Of a stretch of DNA of 64,000 nucleotides, positions 9,331 to 17,738 are shown one piece after another. Within the stretch, counting starts at the first letter, position 1; the number at the start of each line of letters is the position of its first letter. The translations under genes were made by a program, and so were the position numbers. Source of the DNA: Trichococcus collinsii (lineage in GTDB: Bacteria; Bacillota; Bacilli; Lactobacillales; Aerococcaceae); the NCBI RefSeq assembly GCF_900107505.1, contig NZ_FNQH01000001.1:248001-312000 (forward strand), in the 5' to 3' direction. The notes beneath the pieces were generated by a model, which worked only from the letters and a program-made list of their open reading frames with translations, had not been told where the DNA came from and ran no database searches.

Positions 9331-9378
9331 AATAAAAAAAGATGAGCTGGAATCATGGCATGGTCCCGGGGCTCATCT
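9331..9378 (-). terminator. Terminator of rpmB
   Basis: Eight-bp stem AGATGAGC (9340-9347) / GCTCATCT (9371-9378); read on the minus strand it is followed by a run of seven Ts. It faces the thiN terminator. Confidence 0.85.
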
Positions 9379-9384
9379 ATATTT

Positions 9385-9573
9385 TTATACTCTTTCAACT
9401 TTACCAGATTTCAAAGCTCGAGCTGAAACCCATACTTTTTTAGGTTTTCCATCGACTAAGATACGAACTTTTTGTAAGTTAGGCTTGAAAGTACGTTTAG
9501 TGTAGTTCATAGCGTGGGAACGGTTATTACCTGAACGGCTTTTACGTCCTGTTACGAAACATTCTTTTGACAT
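9385..9573 (-). CDS. rpmB: 50S ribosomal protein L28
   Basis: Structural protein of the large ribosomal subunit, 62 residues, starting [20 protein letters not shown], the classic L28 start (C-x-TGRK-x-x-x-GN-x-x-SHAMN). Ribosome site AAAGGAGG just upstream on the minus strand. Only the first motif cysteine remains, so this is the form without the four-cysteine zinc ribbon. Divergent from the asp23-fakA unit, the same arrangement as rpmB/yloU/yloV in Bacillus. Confidence 0.97.
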   Translation of the reverse strand: MSKECFVTGRKSRSGNNRSHAMNYTKRTFKPNLQKVRILVDGKPKKVWVSARALKSGKVERV

Positions 9574-9632
9574 TTTCTTTCCTCCTTTGCTGTTACAGAA
9601 GCAAAGCTTCTTTCCAATTCATACACTTGATT

Positions 9633-9661
9633 AATTTATCATAATTCAAAAGTGAATGCAA
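9633..9661 (-). promoter_or_regulatory. rpmB promoter
   Basis: On the minus strand TTGCAT (9661-9656), 17-base spacer, TAAATT (9638-9633) with an upstream TGA. A short GAAGC-ttt-GCTTC hairpin at 9599-9611 lies in the predicted leader. Confidence 0.65.
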
Positions 9662-9915
9662 CTGTTTTAAAGGAAAAATACTTGACAGCTCTTTTTTTTA
9701 TCATGTACTCATCAAATATCCACATTTGGTTGTCCTCATTGAGGATGGGACGGGAGATGAGAAAACTCTGAAAATATTTCGAAAAAAAGTCAAAAATGCC
9801 GTAAATCGATCGGAAATAAGAAATTTAATCGCAAAAAGTTATTTCTTTTGTATAAAATATGCTATCATAATTTGTAATTAACGATTGTGTGCATACATTA
9901 AGGAGGCTATTATAA
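9662..9915 (+). other. Divergent intergenic region between rpmB and asp23
   Basis: No gene seen. Contains TTGACA (9682-9687) with a weak TGTACT 16 bases on, then a segment (9708-9761) closed by CTCATC / GATGAG that encloses two small hairpins (AAAT/ATTT and TCCTC/GAGGA), and an extended -10 element TGCTATCAT (9861-9868) in front of asp23 with an AAGGAGG ribosome site at 9900-9906. Confidence 0.4.
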
Positions 9916-10278
9916 ATGGCAGTTAAAATCCAAACACAATATGGGATGGTTGACTTATCGAACGACGTAATCGCTACGGTAGTAGGCGGCGCCGCAACGG
10001 ATAATTATGGCGTGGTCGGCATGGCCAGCAAAAATCAAATCAGAGATAATATCAGTGAAATATTGAAAAAAGAGAACTATTCACGCGGTGCCGTGATTCG
10101 CCAAGAAGAAAATGGAGTAGCTGTTGATGTTTATATCATTGTACTCTACGGAACAAAAATTTCTGAAATTTGCCGGAATGTTCAAACACAAGTCAAATAT
10201 AATCTTGAAATGATGTTGGGCTTTTCCGCGAATACAGTGAATGTGTTCGTCCAAGGCGTCAGAGTATTAAAGGACTAA
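9916..10278 (+). CDS. Asp23/Gls24 family envelope stress protein (YloU-like)
   Basis: 120-residue alkaline-shock family protein. In Gram-positives these small proteins coat the inner face of the membrane and respond to envelope stress. Seen: an N-terminal beta hairpin (QTQYGMVDLSNDVIATVVGGAA), a VGMA segment, and the family-type C-terminus with NTVNVFVQGVRVLKD. It directly precedes fakA, the conserved yloU-yloV pair. ATG start, AAGGAGG 9 bases ahead. The cellular role is inferred from the family. Confidence 0.93.
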   Translation: MAVKIQTQYGMVDLSNDVIATVVGGAATDNYGVVGMASKNQIRDNISEILKKENYSRGAVIRQEENGVAVDVYIIVLYGTKISEICRNVQTQVKYNLEMMLGFSANTVNVFVQGVRVLKD

Positions 10279-10321
10279 AGATTACAGATCACCATGCTTT
10301 ATGGTGAAGGAGGATTATAAG

Positions 10322-11992
10322 GTGAAGAAAACTGAATTAACAGCGGAAGACTTTAAGGCGATGGTCGCAATCGGCGCCGAACGCCTTAGTGAGAATGCAG
10401 AATATGTGAATTCTTTGAATGTGTTCCCTGTTCCGGATGGAGATACGGGCACAAACATGAATCTATCATTCACATCCGGAGCTGAACGCGTCAGGCTGTC
10501 GAATGCTACAAAAATAGATCAATTAGGATCGGACTTGGCTAAAGGCTTATTGATGGGGGCTAGAGGGAATTCGGGCGTCATTTTATCCCAGCTGTTCCGA
10601 GGCTTTTCGAAGGCGATCGAAGGAAAAACAACCTTGAATACAACTGATTTTGCCGAAGCGTTTTCCCACGGCGTTGAGACAGCCTATAAAGCGGTCATGA
10701 AACCTGTGGAAGGCACCATTTTGACGGTTGCGCGTGAATCCGCCAAAGCCGGTATGAAAAAAGCCGAACATACGAATGATATCGTTGAGTTGATGGCGAC
10801 CGTACTCAAAGTCGCGCAGATTGCGTTGGATAAAACACCGGATCTTTTGCCGGTATTGAAAGAAGTAGGCGTCGTCGACAGTGGCGGACAAGGCCTTGTA
10901 TATATTTATGAAGGTTTCCTGGAATCATTGACTGGAGAAAAAGTGCCTTCTGCTGACAAAGTCACCGCGCAAGCAGACGTGACCGAGATCGCTCACCAAG
11001 AAAATTATCATAATGTTTCGCACTCCATTGCGACTGAAGATATCGAGTTCGGTTATTGCACAGAAATCATGGTCAAACTAGGCGAAGGCGAAACCGTGAC
11101 AGATGTCTTTGACTACGACACATTCCGAAATCATCTGAACGAAATCGGGGATTCCCTATTGGTCGTTGCGGATGACGAAATCGTGAAGGTCCATGTGCAT
11201 ACCGAGTATCCAGGGGAAGTCATGAACTACGGCCAAAAATTCGGCTCTCTGATGAAAATCAAGGTGGATAATATGCGCATGCAACATGATGCAGTCCTTG
11301 AAAAAGCCGATACGCCCGCCAAAAAAATTGAAAAAGTTCCTTATGGTGTGATAGCAGTAGCTGCCGGAGAAGGTGTCCATGCCTTGTTCAAGAGCATGGG
11401 CGTCTCCACGATCATTAATGGCGGACAAACGATGAATCCGAGCACGGAAGACATCCTTAAGGCGATCGAAAGCACAAATGCCGAAAAAACAATCATTTTA
11501 CCGAATAACAAAAATATTTTCATGGCCGCAGATCAGGCTGCCGAGGTTTCTGATGCAGATGTGGTTGTAGTGGCTTCGAAGACGATCTCACAAGGTCTTA
11601 CAGCTATGCTTGCCTTCAATGAATCAGAGGACTTGGAAACCAATAAAGCCAACATGACGGCTGAACTGGAAAAGGTTGTCAGCGGACAGATCACGAATGC
11701 TGTTCGCGACACAGTCATTGACGGGTTGACCATCACCAAGGACGACTTCATGGGAATAGTCGACGGGAAAATACTGACTGCCGACAAGGACAGAAAAACT
11801 GCAACGATAGAAACACTGAAAAAAATGATCACGAACGACAGCGAAATCGTCACCATCATCTTCGGGGAAGACAGCGATGAGAAAGAAAGCAAAGAGATTG
11901 CGTCGGTCATCGAAGCTGAATATGACTTTTTGGAAGTGGAAGTGCAAGAAGGAAATCAACCGGTATACAGTTATCTTCTTTCTGTAGAATAA
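10322..11992 (+). CDS. fakA: Fatty acid kinase FakA (DAK2/YloV family)
   Basis: ATP-dependent kinase that phosphorylates exogenous fatty acids bound to FakB, feeding PlsX/PlsY. 556 residues from the GTG at 10322; an in-frame ATG at 10301 is less likely because AAGGAGG (10306-10312) lies between. N-terminal DhaL kinase domain: NVFPVPDGDTGTNM with the metal-binding aspartates, LLMGARGNSGVILSQLFRGF; a middle domain, then the FakA C-terminal domain (VAAGEGVHALFKSMGVSTIINGG, IILPNNKNI). plsX and acpP lie 2.2 kb downstream. A second DAK2 domain is present at 60.2 kb as a fusion. Confidence 0.94.
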   Translation: MKKTELTAEDFKAMVAIGAERLSENAEYVNSLNVFPVPDGDTGTNMNLSFTSGAERVRLSNATKIDQLGSDLAKGLLMGARGNSGVILSQLFRGFSKAIEGKTTLNTTDFAEAFSHGVETAYKAVMKPVEGTILTVARESAKAGMKKAEHTNDIVELMATVLKVAQIALDKTPDLLPVLKEVGVVDSGGQGLVYIYEGFLESLTGEKVPSADKVTAQADVTEIAHQENYHNVSHSIATEDIEFGYCTEIMVKLGEGETVTDVFDYDTFRNHLNEIGDSLLVVADDEIVKVHVHTEYPGEVMNYGQKFGSLMKIKVDNMRMQHDAVLEKADTPAKKIEKVPYGVIAVAAGEGVHALFKSMGVSTIINGGQTMNPSTEDILKAIESTNAEKTIILPNNKNIFMAADQAAEVSDADVVVVASKTISQGLTAMLAFNESEDLETNKANMTAELEKVVSGQITNAVRDTVIDGLTITKDDFMGIVDGKILTADKDRKTATIETLKKMITNDSEIVTIIFGEDSDEKESKEIASVIEAEYDFLEVEVQEGNQPVYSYLLSVE

Positions 11993-11997
11993 TCTGA

Positions 11998-12035
11998 AAA
12001 AGCTGAACGAGTTTCTCTGTTCGGCTTTTCTTTTT
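11998..12035 (+). terminator. Terminator after fakA
   Basis: Eleven-bp stem AAAAGCTGAAC / GTTCGGCTTTT with one wobble pair, then CTTTTTC. Confidence 0.85.
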
Positions 12036-12090
12036 CAAAAACGATTGGTCAGAGAAACTGTCCTGCTCCCGGAAGAAAGGAGGCGAACGG

Positions 12091-14151
12091 ATGGAAGCAG
12101 AAGACAACAAGCAATTGGATATTTATGATCCAGTCGGGGAGTTGCCCCATGTAGGACCGAAGAGGGTCGAGGCGCTGCATTCGTTGGGTATCGATTCGAT
12201 TTATGATCTGATCACACATTTTCCTTTCCGTTATGAGGACATAAAAGTCAAAACATTGGACGAAATCGAGGATTCGGACAAAGTGACGCTGAAAGGACAA
12301 GTCGTGACGGCTCCGGTCGTACATCATTACGGTTTTAAAAAAAGTAGACTATCATTCAAATTAGCCATCGAAGATGCCATTATCTCGGTAACCTTCTTCA
12401 ATCAGCCTTACCTGAAGCAAAAAATCCTGCTCGAGGATGAGGTTGCAATCTTCGGAAAATGGGAACGCGCACGTCAAAGTTTGGCAGGTATGAAGATCCT
12501 AGGCAGTTCGAACGGACAGGATGATTATGCGGCCATTTATCACGTCAACAAGACGATAAAGCAACAGACCGTCCTGAATCTGATCAAACAGGCGATCGAG
12601 CTGTATTCTCCGGTCATTCCCGAGATTCTTCCGCAGCATTTGCTGAAGACATATCATCTGATGAGCCATCGGGAAGCTATCCGGGCGATGCACTTTCCCA
12701 AAAATGATGAAGAATCAGAACAAGCGAGACGGCAAATCATCTATCAGGAATTCTTCCTTTACCAGGTGCGCCTGCAATTGCTGCAGTTAAGCCGAAAAAC
12801 CAACAATCGAGGCATTCCGATTCTGTATGATGTGGACAAGCTGAAGGGATTCATAGCGACTTTGCCATTTGAACTGACCGATGGCCAAAAGAAGGTCGTC
12901 AACGAAATATGCCGAGATCTGCGCAAACCTTATGAAATGAACCGGCTGTTGCAAGGGGATGTTGGGAGCGGCAAAACGATCGTAGCGGTGATCGCCCTGA
13001 TGGCAACCGTCTTGGGCGGGTACCAAGGGGCTTTCATGGTTCCCACTGAGATTTTGGCGGAACAGCATTATCGCACCCTGCAGAGCCTGTTCGAATATAC
13101 CGATGTCTCCGTTGCCCTGCTTACCGGCAGCACGAAGGCAAAGGACCGAAAAGAATTGTTGAACCGGCTTGCAGGAGGGGACTTGCATATCCTCATCGGG
13201 ACGCATGCACTGATCCAAGAGGATGTCGTTTTTGCCAACCTTGGTTTGGTCATTACCGATGAGCAGCACCGCTTCGGTGTTCAACAGAGGCACAAGCTGA
13301 ACGAAAAAGGGAACAACCCGAATGTTTTATATATGACTGCCACGCCGATCCCGAGAACATTGGCGATTACTACGATGGGTGAAATGGACGTTTCGGTGCT
13401 TGACCAGATGCCCGACGGCAGAAAACCGATCAAAACCATCTGGAACAAATCGGATAAGATTGAAAATGTGCTTGAGTTCATCCGGAAACAGATGGATAAT
13501 GGACAACAGGCGTACATCATCACACCTCTGATCGAGAAATCCGAGTCGCTTGATGTCAAGAACGCGGAAGATGTGCATCAAGCCGTGACAGCCTATTACA
13601 AAGGGAAATACCAAATCGGTCTGTTGCATGGCCGTCTCAAGTCCGAAGAAAAGGATCAAATCATGCGCCGTTTCCAAAACAACGAGCTGCAGGTGCTGGT
13701 ATCAACGACAGTCATAGAGGTCGGTCTTAATGTGCCAAATGCAACAGTGATGGTCATCCAGGATGCCGATCGATTCGGGTTATCCCAGCTCCACCAATTG
13801 CGGGGGCGAGTCGGCCGGGGAGACATAGAATCCTATTGTGTGCTGGTTGCAAATCCGAAAACCGATAACGGCAAGGAACGCATGCGCATCATGGTGGAAT
13901 CGACTGACGGTTTTTACCTGAGTCAACGCGATTTGGAATTGCGTGGACCCGGCGATCTTTTCGGAAACAAACAATCTGGCTTGCCCGATTTCAAATCTGG
14001 AGACATCGTGAGGGATGCCGTAATCCTGGATATTGCTCACAATGACGCTATCCAAATCACGCGCGAACAAGACTTTGAAAGCAACCCTGCCTACGAAAGT
14101 TTGCGGGAAGCAGTCGAACGCGAAAAAGAGAAGTTGAAGAGATTACAGTGA
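12091..14151 (+). CDS. recG: ATP-dependent DNA helicase RecG
   Basis: Branch-migration helicase that regresses stalled forks and resolves Holliday junctions. 686 residues, normal length. N-terminal wedge domain (KRVEALHSLGIDSIYDLITHFPFRYED), OB fold, then superfamily 2 motor: GDVGSGKTIVA, DEQHRFGVQQR, TATPIPRTL, STTVIEVGLNVPNAT, QLRGRVGRG, and the RecG tail DLELRGPGDLFGNKQSG. ATG with AAAGGAGG eight bases upstream. 27 bases before plsX, probably co-transcribed. Confidence 0.97.
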   Translation: MEAEDNKQLDIYDPVGELPHVGPKRVEALHSLGIDSIYDLITHFPFRYEDIKVKTLDEIEDSDKVTLKGQVVTAPVVHHYGFKKSRLSFKLAIEDAIISVTFFNQPYLKQKILLEDEVAIFGKWERARQSLAGMKILGSSNGQDDYAAIYHVNKTIKQQTVLNLIKQAIELYSPVIPEILPQHLLKTYHLMSHREAIRAMHFPKNDEESEQARRQIIYQEFFLYQVRLQLLQLSRKTNNRGIPILYDVDKLKGFIATLPFELTDGQKKVVNEICRDLRKPYEMNRLLQGDVGSGKTIVAVIALMATVLGGYQGAFMVPTEILAEQHYRTLQSLFEYTDVSVALLTGSTKAKDRKELLNRLAGGDLHILIGTHALIQEDVVFANLGLVITDEQHRFGVQQRHKLNEKGNNPNVLYMTATPIPRTLAITTMGEMDVSVLDQMPDGRKPIKTIWNKSDKIENVLEFIRKQMDNGQQAYIITPLIEKSESLDVKNAEDVHQAVTAYYKGKYQIGLLHGRLKSEEKDQIMRRFQNNELQVLVSTTVIEVGLNVPNATVMVIQDADRFGLSQLHQLRGRVGRGDIESYCVLVANPKTDNGKERMRIMVESTDGFYLSQRDLELRGPGDLFGNKQSGLPDFKSGDIVRDAVILDIAHNDAIQITREQDFESNPAYESLREAVEREKEKLKRLQ

Positions 14152-14178
14152 AACTAACAAAAGTGAGGTATACAATCT

Positions 14179-15219
14179 ATGAAAATCGCTGTCGATGCGA
14201 TGGGCGGGGATTTTGCGCCGCAAGCAATAGTAGAGGGCATTTTAATGGCTGCCAAAGAATTTAATGATTTAGAATTTTTACTTTTTGGTGACGAAGCCAA
14301 AATTCGCAAAGCGTTAGGGACTCAATATGTTGAAGATGGGAAAATCACGATCATTCATACGACCGAAAAGATTGAGAGTGACGATGAACCCGTGAAGGCA
14401 ATCCGCAGGAAAAAACAAGCTTCGATGGTGCTTGCTGCACAAGCAGTCAAAAATAAAGAAGCCGACGCATTGTTTTCGGCAGGTAATACGGGTGCGCTTT
14501 TGGCAGCTGGATTATTGATCATCGGCCGGATCAAAGGAATCGACAGACCCGGCTTGATGCCGATTCTGCCCGTCATTGGGAAGGAGAATGCACAATTCCT
14601 GCTGATGGATGCAGGCGCAAATGCTGACTGCAAACCGGAAAACATCTACCAGTTCGGCCTTTTGGGCTCGTATTATGCCAAGTTTGTGCAAGGCATCGAC
14701 AACCCGAGAATCGCTTTGTTGAACAATGGTTCGGAAGCGACGAAGGGAAGCGAACTGTCCAAAAAAGCCTATACATTGCTGGAAGCGGACTCCGAAATCA
14801 ATTTCACCGGCAATGTGGAAGCGCGGGAAATTTTGCTTGGCGCTGCGGATGTCGTCGTGACGGATGGTTTCACCGGGAACGCGGTGCTGAAAACGATGGA
14901 AGGAACGGCAATGTCCTTGTTGAAGTTGATTAAAGCCCAATTGCTTTCAGGCGGTCTGAAGACAAAAATCGGCGCAATGCTGATCAAGGATTCCTTTTCG
15001 GAAATCAAAGATACGATGGATTATTCGAAGCATGGAGGAGCCGTGCTGTTCGGATTGCGGGCTCCTGTCGTCAAGACGCATGGCTCTGCGGATAAAATCG
15101 CTGTCTACCATACAGTGAAGCAGATCCGTAAAATCATCAGTTCAAACGTTATCGATGACGTCGTGAAGCACTTTGATGAAATGAACGCCCAGCCTGTAAG
15201 CAAAACTGAGCAGGAATAA
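14179..15219 (+). CDS. plsX: Phosphate acyltransferase PlsX
   Basis: Converts acyl-ACP to acyl-phosphate for PlsY, the first step of phosphatidic acid synthesis; also takes acyl-phosphate made by FakAB. 346 residues. Seen: MKIAVDAMGGDFAPQAIVEG start, ALFSAGNTGALLA, LLNNGSEATKGSEL, FTGNVEAREIL, VVTDGFTGNAVLKTMEG and HGGAVLFGLRAPVVKTHGS, all PlsX signatures. Between recG and acpP, as in Lactobacillales. GTGAGG ribosome site. Confidence 0.97.
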   Translation: MKIAVDAMGGDFAPQAIVEGILMAAKEFNDLEFLLFGDEAKIRKALGTQYVEDGKITIIHTTEKIESDDEPVKAIRRKKQASMVLAAQAVKNKEADALFSAGNTGALLAAGLLIIGRIKGIDRPGLMPILPVIGKENAQFLLMDAGANADCKPENIYQFGLLGSYYAKFVQGIDNPRIALLNNGSEATKGSELSKKAYTLLEADSEINFTGNVEAREILLGAADVVVTDGFTGNAVLKTMEGTAMSLLKLIKAQLLSGGLKTKIGAMLIKDSFSEIKDTMDYSKHGGAVLFGLRAPVVKTHGSADKIAVYHTVKQIRKIISSNVIDDVVKHFDEMNAQPVSKTEQE

Positions 15220-15226
15220 AAAAATA

Positions 15227-15255
15227 TAGACAAAAGATTAGCGTATGGGTAAAAT
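15227..15255 (+). promoter_or_regulatory. Possible acpP promoter
   Basis: TAGACA (15227-15232), 17-base spacer, TAAAAT (15250-15255), about 75 bases before the acpP start. No clear FabT or FapR operator was recognised. Confidence 0.45.
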
Positions 15256-15330
15256 AGATGTGAGCCTTTACAAAATATTTTCAGTAAATGTGATGTAATT
15301 GGTTATGGAACGATAATGGAGGTGTAACGC

Positions 15331-15570
15331 TTGGCAGATACAAATACTTTTGAGCGAGTAGCCAAGATGGTTATTGAACGATTCGGTGTCGATGAAGCAA
15401 AAGTTACGAGAGAGTTGACTTTCCAAAACGACCTTGGGGCGGATTCATTGGATATTGTTGAACTCGTTATGGAACTGGAAGATGTCTTTGCTGTACAGAT
15501 TTCCGATGAAGATGCTGAGAGGATAATCACAGTAGGAGATGCAGTCGACTACATCGATTCTCAAAAATAA
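15331..15570 (+). CDS. acpP: Acyl carrier protein
   Basis: 79-residue acidic carrier of acyl chains in fatty acid and phospholipid synthesis. The 4'-phosphopantetheine serine sits in the [16 protein letters not shown] motif. TTG start supported by GGAGGTG eight bases upstream. It follows plsX but has its own candidate promoter and a terminator behind it. Confidence 0.96.
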   Translation: MADTNTFERVAKMVIERFGVDEAKVTRELTFQNDLGADSLDIVELVMELEDVFAVQISDEDAERIITVGDAVDYIDSQK

Positions 15571-15593
15571 GGATCGCAATAATTTAACGACAG

Positions 15594-15637
15594 AAGCAAC
15601 GTTGACGGTTTTCAAATGCCAATGTTGCTTTTTTTTC
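15594..15637 (+). terminator. Terminator after acpP
   Basis: Stem AAGCAACGTTG / CAATGTTGCTT with one wobble, followed by eight Ts. Confidence 0.9.
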
Positions 15638-15698
15638 AGGCCAAGAGGGCTGATTATGGCAGAAATATGAAATGCATTAAAACTGAATGAAATAGCGG

Positions 15699-15727
15699 TT
15701 GTTTTTGAATGTGCTTAAACGTATAAT
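15699..15727 (+). promoter_or_regulatory. Promoter of the opp operon
   Basis: TTGTTT (15699-15704), 17-base spacer, TATAAT (15722-15727), 52 bases before oppD. No CodY-type or other operator was clear to me. Confidence 0.65.
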
Positions 15728-15779
15728 GTTAGGAGATATTTCATCAAGTTAGTTATATAAGCATGGAAGGAGGCGCACG

Positions 15780-16793
15780 ATGGGACTTGGAAGACCTTTG
15801 CTGGAGATAAACGCATTACACACCGCATTCCGGATGCAGGAGAACTATTACGATGCAGTGGACGATGTTTCCTTCAGTCTGGAAAAAAATGAAATTTTGG
15901 CGATTGTCGGAGAGTCCGGCTGCGGGAAGAGTACACTGGCAACAACAATCGTCGGACTCCACAATAAGGCGAATACCCGAATTTCGGGAGAAATCATCTA
16001 TCAGAACCTGAATCTCATCGATCTGAATGAAGCTCTTTATAACCGCATAAGAGGAAACGATATCGGGATGGTTTTTCAAGATCCTCTTTCGGCCCTCAAT
16101 CCCTTGATGACGGTAAGTGAACAGGTAGAAGAAGTGCTGCTTTACCATTCCAGGATGACAAAAGAGGAACGTGCGCTACGTGTGAGCGAATTGTTGGTCC
16201 AAGTAAAGGTGGAGGATCCGGAAGGAACAGCCACACGCTACCCGCATGAGCTGTCCGGTGAAGCACGCCAACGGGTCGGCATTGCCATCGCTGTCGCCTG
16301 TGCTCCGCCGATAATCATCGCCGATGAACCGACGACATCTTTGGATGTTACTGTTCAAGCTCAAATATTGGATCTGTTGAGCGAAGTAAGGGACGACACG
16401 GGTGCGGGGATCATCCTGATCACCCATGATTTAGGCGTTGTAGCCGAGATTGCAGACAGAGTAGCCGTTATGTATGCGGGACAGATTGTCGAAACAGCCG
16501 CTGTCGTTGATCTGTTCACGGAACCGAAGCATCCGTATACGCGTTCATTGTTGCGTTCGATGCCGCAAGCCAGTGGCGCACTCGAATCGGATTCTGGGGA
16601 GCTGTATGTAATTCAAGGGGATGTCCCTTCCTTGCAGCAGTTGCCCAAGCAGGGCTGTCGTTTTGCCGGACGGATTCCATGGATTCCCTTTTCCGCTCAT
16701 GAACAATCACCAAAAATGCACGAGATTTCTAAAGGGCACTTTGTCAGGTGCACGTGCCATGAGTCGTTCCGTTTTGAAGGGGAGAGTGAATAA
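15780..16793 (+). CDS. oppD: Oligopeptide ABC importer, ATP-binding protein OppD
   Basis: One of two ATPases that drive peptide uptake through OppBC. 337 residues, AAGGAGG before the ATG. Walker A GESGCGKST, Q-loop MVFQDP, Walker B IIIADEPTTSLDVT, H-loop LITHDLG, and the C-terminal oligopeptide-transporter extension (PKHPYTRSLLRSMPQ). The signature motif reads LSGEARQR where the family has LSGGQRQR, so the second glycine is a glutamate. Gene order D-F-B-C-A matches the lactococcal opp cluster. The cysteines CRFAGR and CTCHES near the end resemble the iron-sulfur cluster site of Opp/Dpp ATPases. Confidence 0.93.
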   Translation: MGLGRPLLEINALHTAFRMQENYYDAVDDVSFSLEKNEILAIVGESGCGKSTLATTIVGLHNKANTRISGEIIYQNLNLIDLNEALYNRIRGNDIGMVFQDPLSALNPLMTVSEQVEEVLLYHSRMTKEERALRVSELLVQVKVEDPEGTATRYPHELSGEARQRVGIAIAVACAPPIIIADEPTTSLDVTVQAQILDLLSEVRDDTGAGIILITHDLGVVAEIADRVAVMYAGQIVETAAVVDLFTEPKHPYTRSLLRSMPQASGALESDSGELYVIQGDVPSLQQLPKQGCRFAGRIPWIPFSAHEQSPKMHEISKGHFVRCTCHESFRFEGESE

Positions 16794-16794
16794 G

Positions 16795-17736
16795 ATGGGA
16801 CTTTTGGAAATCAAAGATTTGAAGGTTCACTACCCGCTCAAGAGCGGCTTCTTATCCAGCAAAAGGAATCTTGCAGCCGTCGACGGCATTAGTCTGTCCC
16901 TGGAAGAAGGAAAAAATTACGGTCTGGTGGGCGAATCGGGGTCCGGAAAATCAACTGTAGGAAGAGCAATCGTAGGATTGGAGCGGATCACTGCCGGCCA
17001 AATCATTTATGAGGGCACTGACGTAACCGCTGCGATAGGGAAGCGGAAATCAGCGCACAAACGCAATGTCCAGATGATTTTTCAAGATTCGGGTGCGAGT
17101 CTGAATCCGAAAAAGCAAATTGGACAGATCATTTCTGAACCTTTGCATAATTTTGAGCAGTTTTCCCAGCAGGAAGAGCAAAAACGCGTGCTGGAATTGC
17201 TGGAAATGGTAGGGTTGCCGGAAGATGCGCTGCGGAAGTATCCTCACGAATTCACTGGTGGACAGAGGCAACGCATTGCATTGGCAAGGGCGGTTGCATT
17301 AAGGCCAAAATTTGTCATAGCTGATGAACCCGTTTCGGTATTGGATCTTTCCGTTCAGGCGCAAGTGCTGAATTACATGAAACGCATCCAAGAACAATAT
17401 AAACTCAGCTATCTTTTCATTTCTCATGACCTAGGCGTCGTGAAGCAGATGTGCGATGAATTGGCCATCATGTACCGAGGAAGGTTCGTGGAATACGGAG
17501 ACAGGCAGGACATCTATCTCAACCCGCAGCACATCTACACGAAACGGCTCCTTTCCGCAATTCCGAACTTGGATCCGGGCAACCGGGAGTTGCATAAGCG
17601 TTTGCGGCGGGAAATAGAATCAGAATATAAACAAAGCATGGAAAGTTATCTGGCGAAGGACGGTCGTGTTGGGGATTTGATCCCGTTATCGAAAACGCAT
17701 CGGATTGCCGGAAAACCATCGAAAGGAGAGCGTTAA
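16795..17736 (+). CDS. oppF: Oligopeptide ABC importer, ATP-binding protein OppF
   Basis: Second ATPase of the importer. Start ATG 16795 (MGLLEIKDLKVHYPLKSG) one base after the oppD stop, with GGGGAG ten bases upstream; 313 residues. The reading frame is open further 5' but that region is oppD coding. Walker A GESGSGKST, Q-loop MIFQDSGASLNP, signature FTGGQRQR, Walker B FVIADEPVSVLDLS, H-loop FISHDLG, C-terminal PQHIYTKRLLSAIP. Unlike OppD its signature keeps GGQ. Confidence 0.94.
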   Translation: MGLLEIKDLKVHYPLKSGFLSSKRNLAAVDGISLSLEEGKNYGLVGESGSGKSTVGRAIVGLERITAGQIIYEGTDVTAAIGKRKSAHKRNVQMIFQDSGASLNPKKQIGQIISEPLHNFEQFSQQEEQKRVLELLEMVGLPEDALRKYPHEFTGGQRQRIALARAVALRPKFVIADEPVSVLDLSVQAQVLNYMKRIQEQYKLSYLFISHDLGVVKQMCDELAIMYRGRFVEYGDRQDIYLNPQHIYTKRLLSAIPNLDPGNRELHKRLRREIESEYKQSMESYLAKDGRVGDLIPLSKTHRIAGKPSKGER

Positions 17737-17738
17737 CG

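Noticed and set aside
16621-16794. 5' extension of oppF upstream of ATG 16795
   Set aside because: These codons lie in another frame of oppD, and the extension lacks similarity to OppF; the ribosome site fits 16795.
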